A stretch of DNA of 5,156 nt from Thiotrichaceae bacterium. GTDB taxonomy: Bacteria > Pseudomonadota > Gammaproteobacteria > Thiotrichales > Thiotrichaceae. Location of the stretch: NCBI GenBank assembly GCA_027030285.1, contig JALVFC010000053.1, forward strand, positions 1-5,156, in the 5' to 3' direction. The notes below the pieces were generated by a model. The model ran no database searches, was not told the origin of the DNA, and was given only the letters and a program-made list of their open reading frames with translations. Positions 4,737 through 5,156 of this stretch are shown here, piece by piece. The first letter of the stretch is position 1. Each line of letters begins with the position of its first letter. The translations under genes and the position numbers were made by a program.

Positions 4737-5156
4737 ATGTCAGAACTTACACATTTTAATCAGTCAGGTAAGGCACACATGGTCGATGTGAGCCACAAGA
4801 ATATTTCACATAGAGTCGCTGTTGCCAGTGGCAGTATCTACATGCAGCCATTGACCCTGCAAAAAATTATGCAAGGCAATCACAAAAAGGGGGACGTGCT
4901 CGGCATCGCCCGGGTTGCAGGTATTATGGCTGCCAAGCAAACCTCCCAATTAATTCCGCTATGTCACCCGCTACCGCTGACCAAAGTTGACATTGAACTG
5001 GAACCTGATGAAGCTAACTCGCTGGTGTATTGCAAGGTCACCACTGAAACCCAGCATGTAACGGGGGTTGAAATGGAAGCCTTAACCGCTGTACAGATTA
5101 CCCTGCTGACAATTTATGACATGTGCAAGGCAATTGATCGTGGCATGTCTATACAT
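4737..5156 (+). CDS. moaC: Cyclic pyranopterin monophosphate synthase MoaC, 3' end outside window
   Basis: MoaC turns the MoaA product (3',8-cyclo-7,8-dihydro-GTP) into cyclic pyranopterin monophosphate, the first stable precursor of molybdenum cofactor, in the cytoplasm. I translated 140 codons, and the family is about 160 residues, so roughly the last 20 are missing. The N-terminus MSELTHFNQSGKAHMVDVS lines up without gaps with E. coli MSQLTH...GEAHMVDVS, which supports this ATG even though no Shine-Dalgarno sequence precedes it. The inner ATG at codon 15 has AAGG upstream and is the alternative. Functional residues fall at the E. coli numbers: K51 (KKGD), H77 (LIPLCHPL), E112 and E114 (GVEMEALTA), D128 and K131 (YDMCKA). 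It is therefore probably an active enzyme. Other moa genes may follow to the right, out of view. Confidence 0.95.
   Translation, partial: MSELTHFNQSGKAHMVDVSHKNISHRVAVASGSIYMQPLTLQKIMQGNHKKGDVLGIARVAGIMAAKQTSQLIPLCHPLPLTKVDIELEPDEANSLVYCKVTTETQHVTGVEMEALTAVQITLLTIYDMCKAIDRGMSIH

Overview
The window looks like a piece of chromosome from an AT-leaning gammaproteobacterium. This is inferred from the close E. coli-like layout of MoaC and BioF, the stand-alone TusA, and Gram-negative secretion and anti-sigma architecture. No species can be named from the sequence alone. No rRNA, tRNA or CRISPR was seen.

Left part (1-1820, minus strand): a three-gene envelope-signalling operon. Transcription order is an ECF sigma factor, an overlapping single-pass membrane anti-sigma factor, and a secreted protein cut off by the window edge. 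The exported part of the anti-sigma factor and the start of the secreted protein both have a beta-alpha-beta-beta-alpha-beta layout like subtilase (S8) propeptides. The third gene is therefore probably the N-terminus of a secreted subtilisin-like protease. The sigma gene is preceded by a near-ideal ECF promoter, TGAACC-N16-CGTCTGA, which suggests autoregulation. This promoter lies so close to the ATG that the mRNA may be leaderless.

Intergenic region 1789-2062: a second site of the same architecture, TGAACC-N16-CGACAGA, points the other way. It is followed by about 90 nt with a 9-bp 5' hairpin, a single-stranded CU-rich linker resembling an anti-Shine-Dalgarno sequence, and a GC-rich hairpin with a U-tract. 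This is the layout of an Hfq-type small RNA driven by the neighbouring ECF sigma factor, like the RpoE-dependent sRNAs of enterobacteria. It is the most interesting object in the window.

Middle (2063-3467): bioF (biotin synthesis) on the minus strand without other bio genes in view. Its 5' flank carries a 130-bp palindromic element with 14-bp terminal inverted repeats and an 8-bp flanking direct repeat. This is a MITE-like insertion lying between bioF and the terminator of tusA.

Right (3468-5156): tusA (sulfur relay) with its own terminator, then a secreted lytic transglycosylase, both on the minus strand. The 5' part of moaC (molybdenum cofactor synthesis) is on the plus strand, divergent from the transglycosylase.
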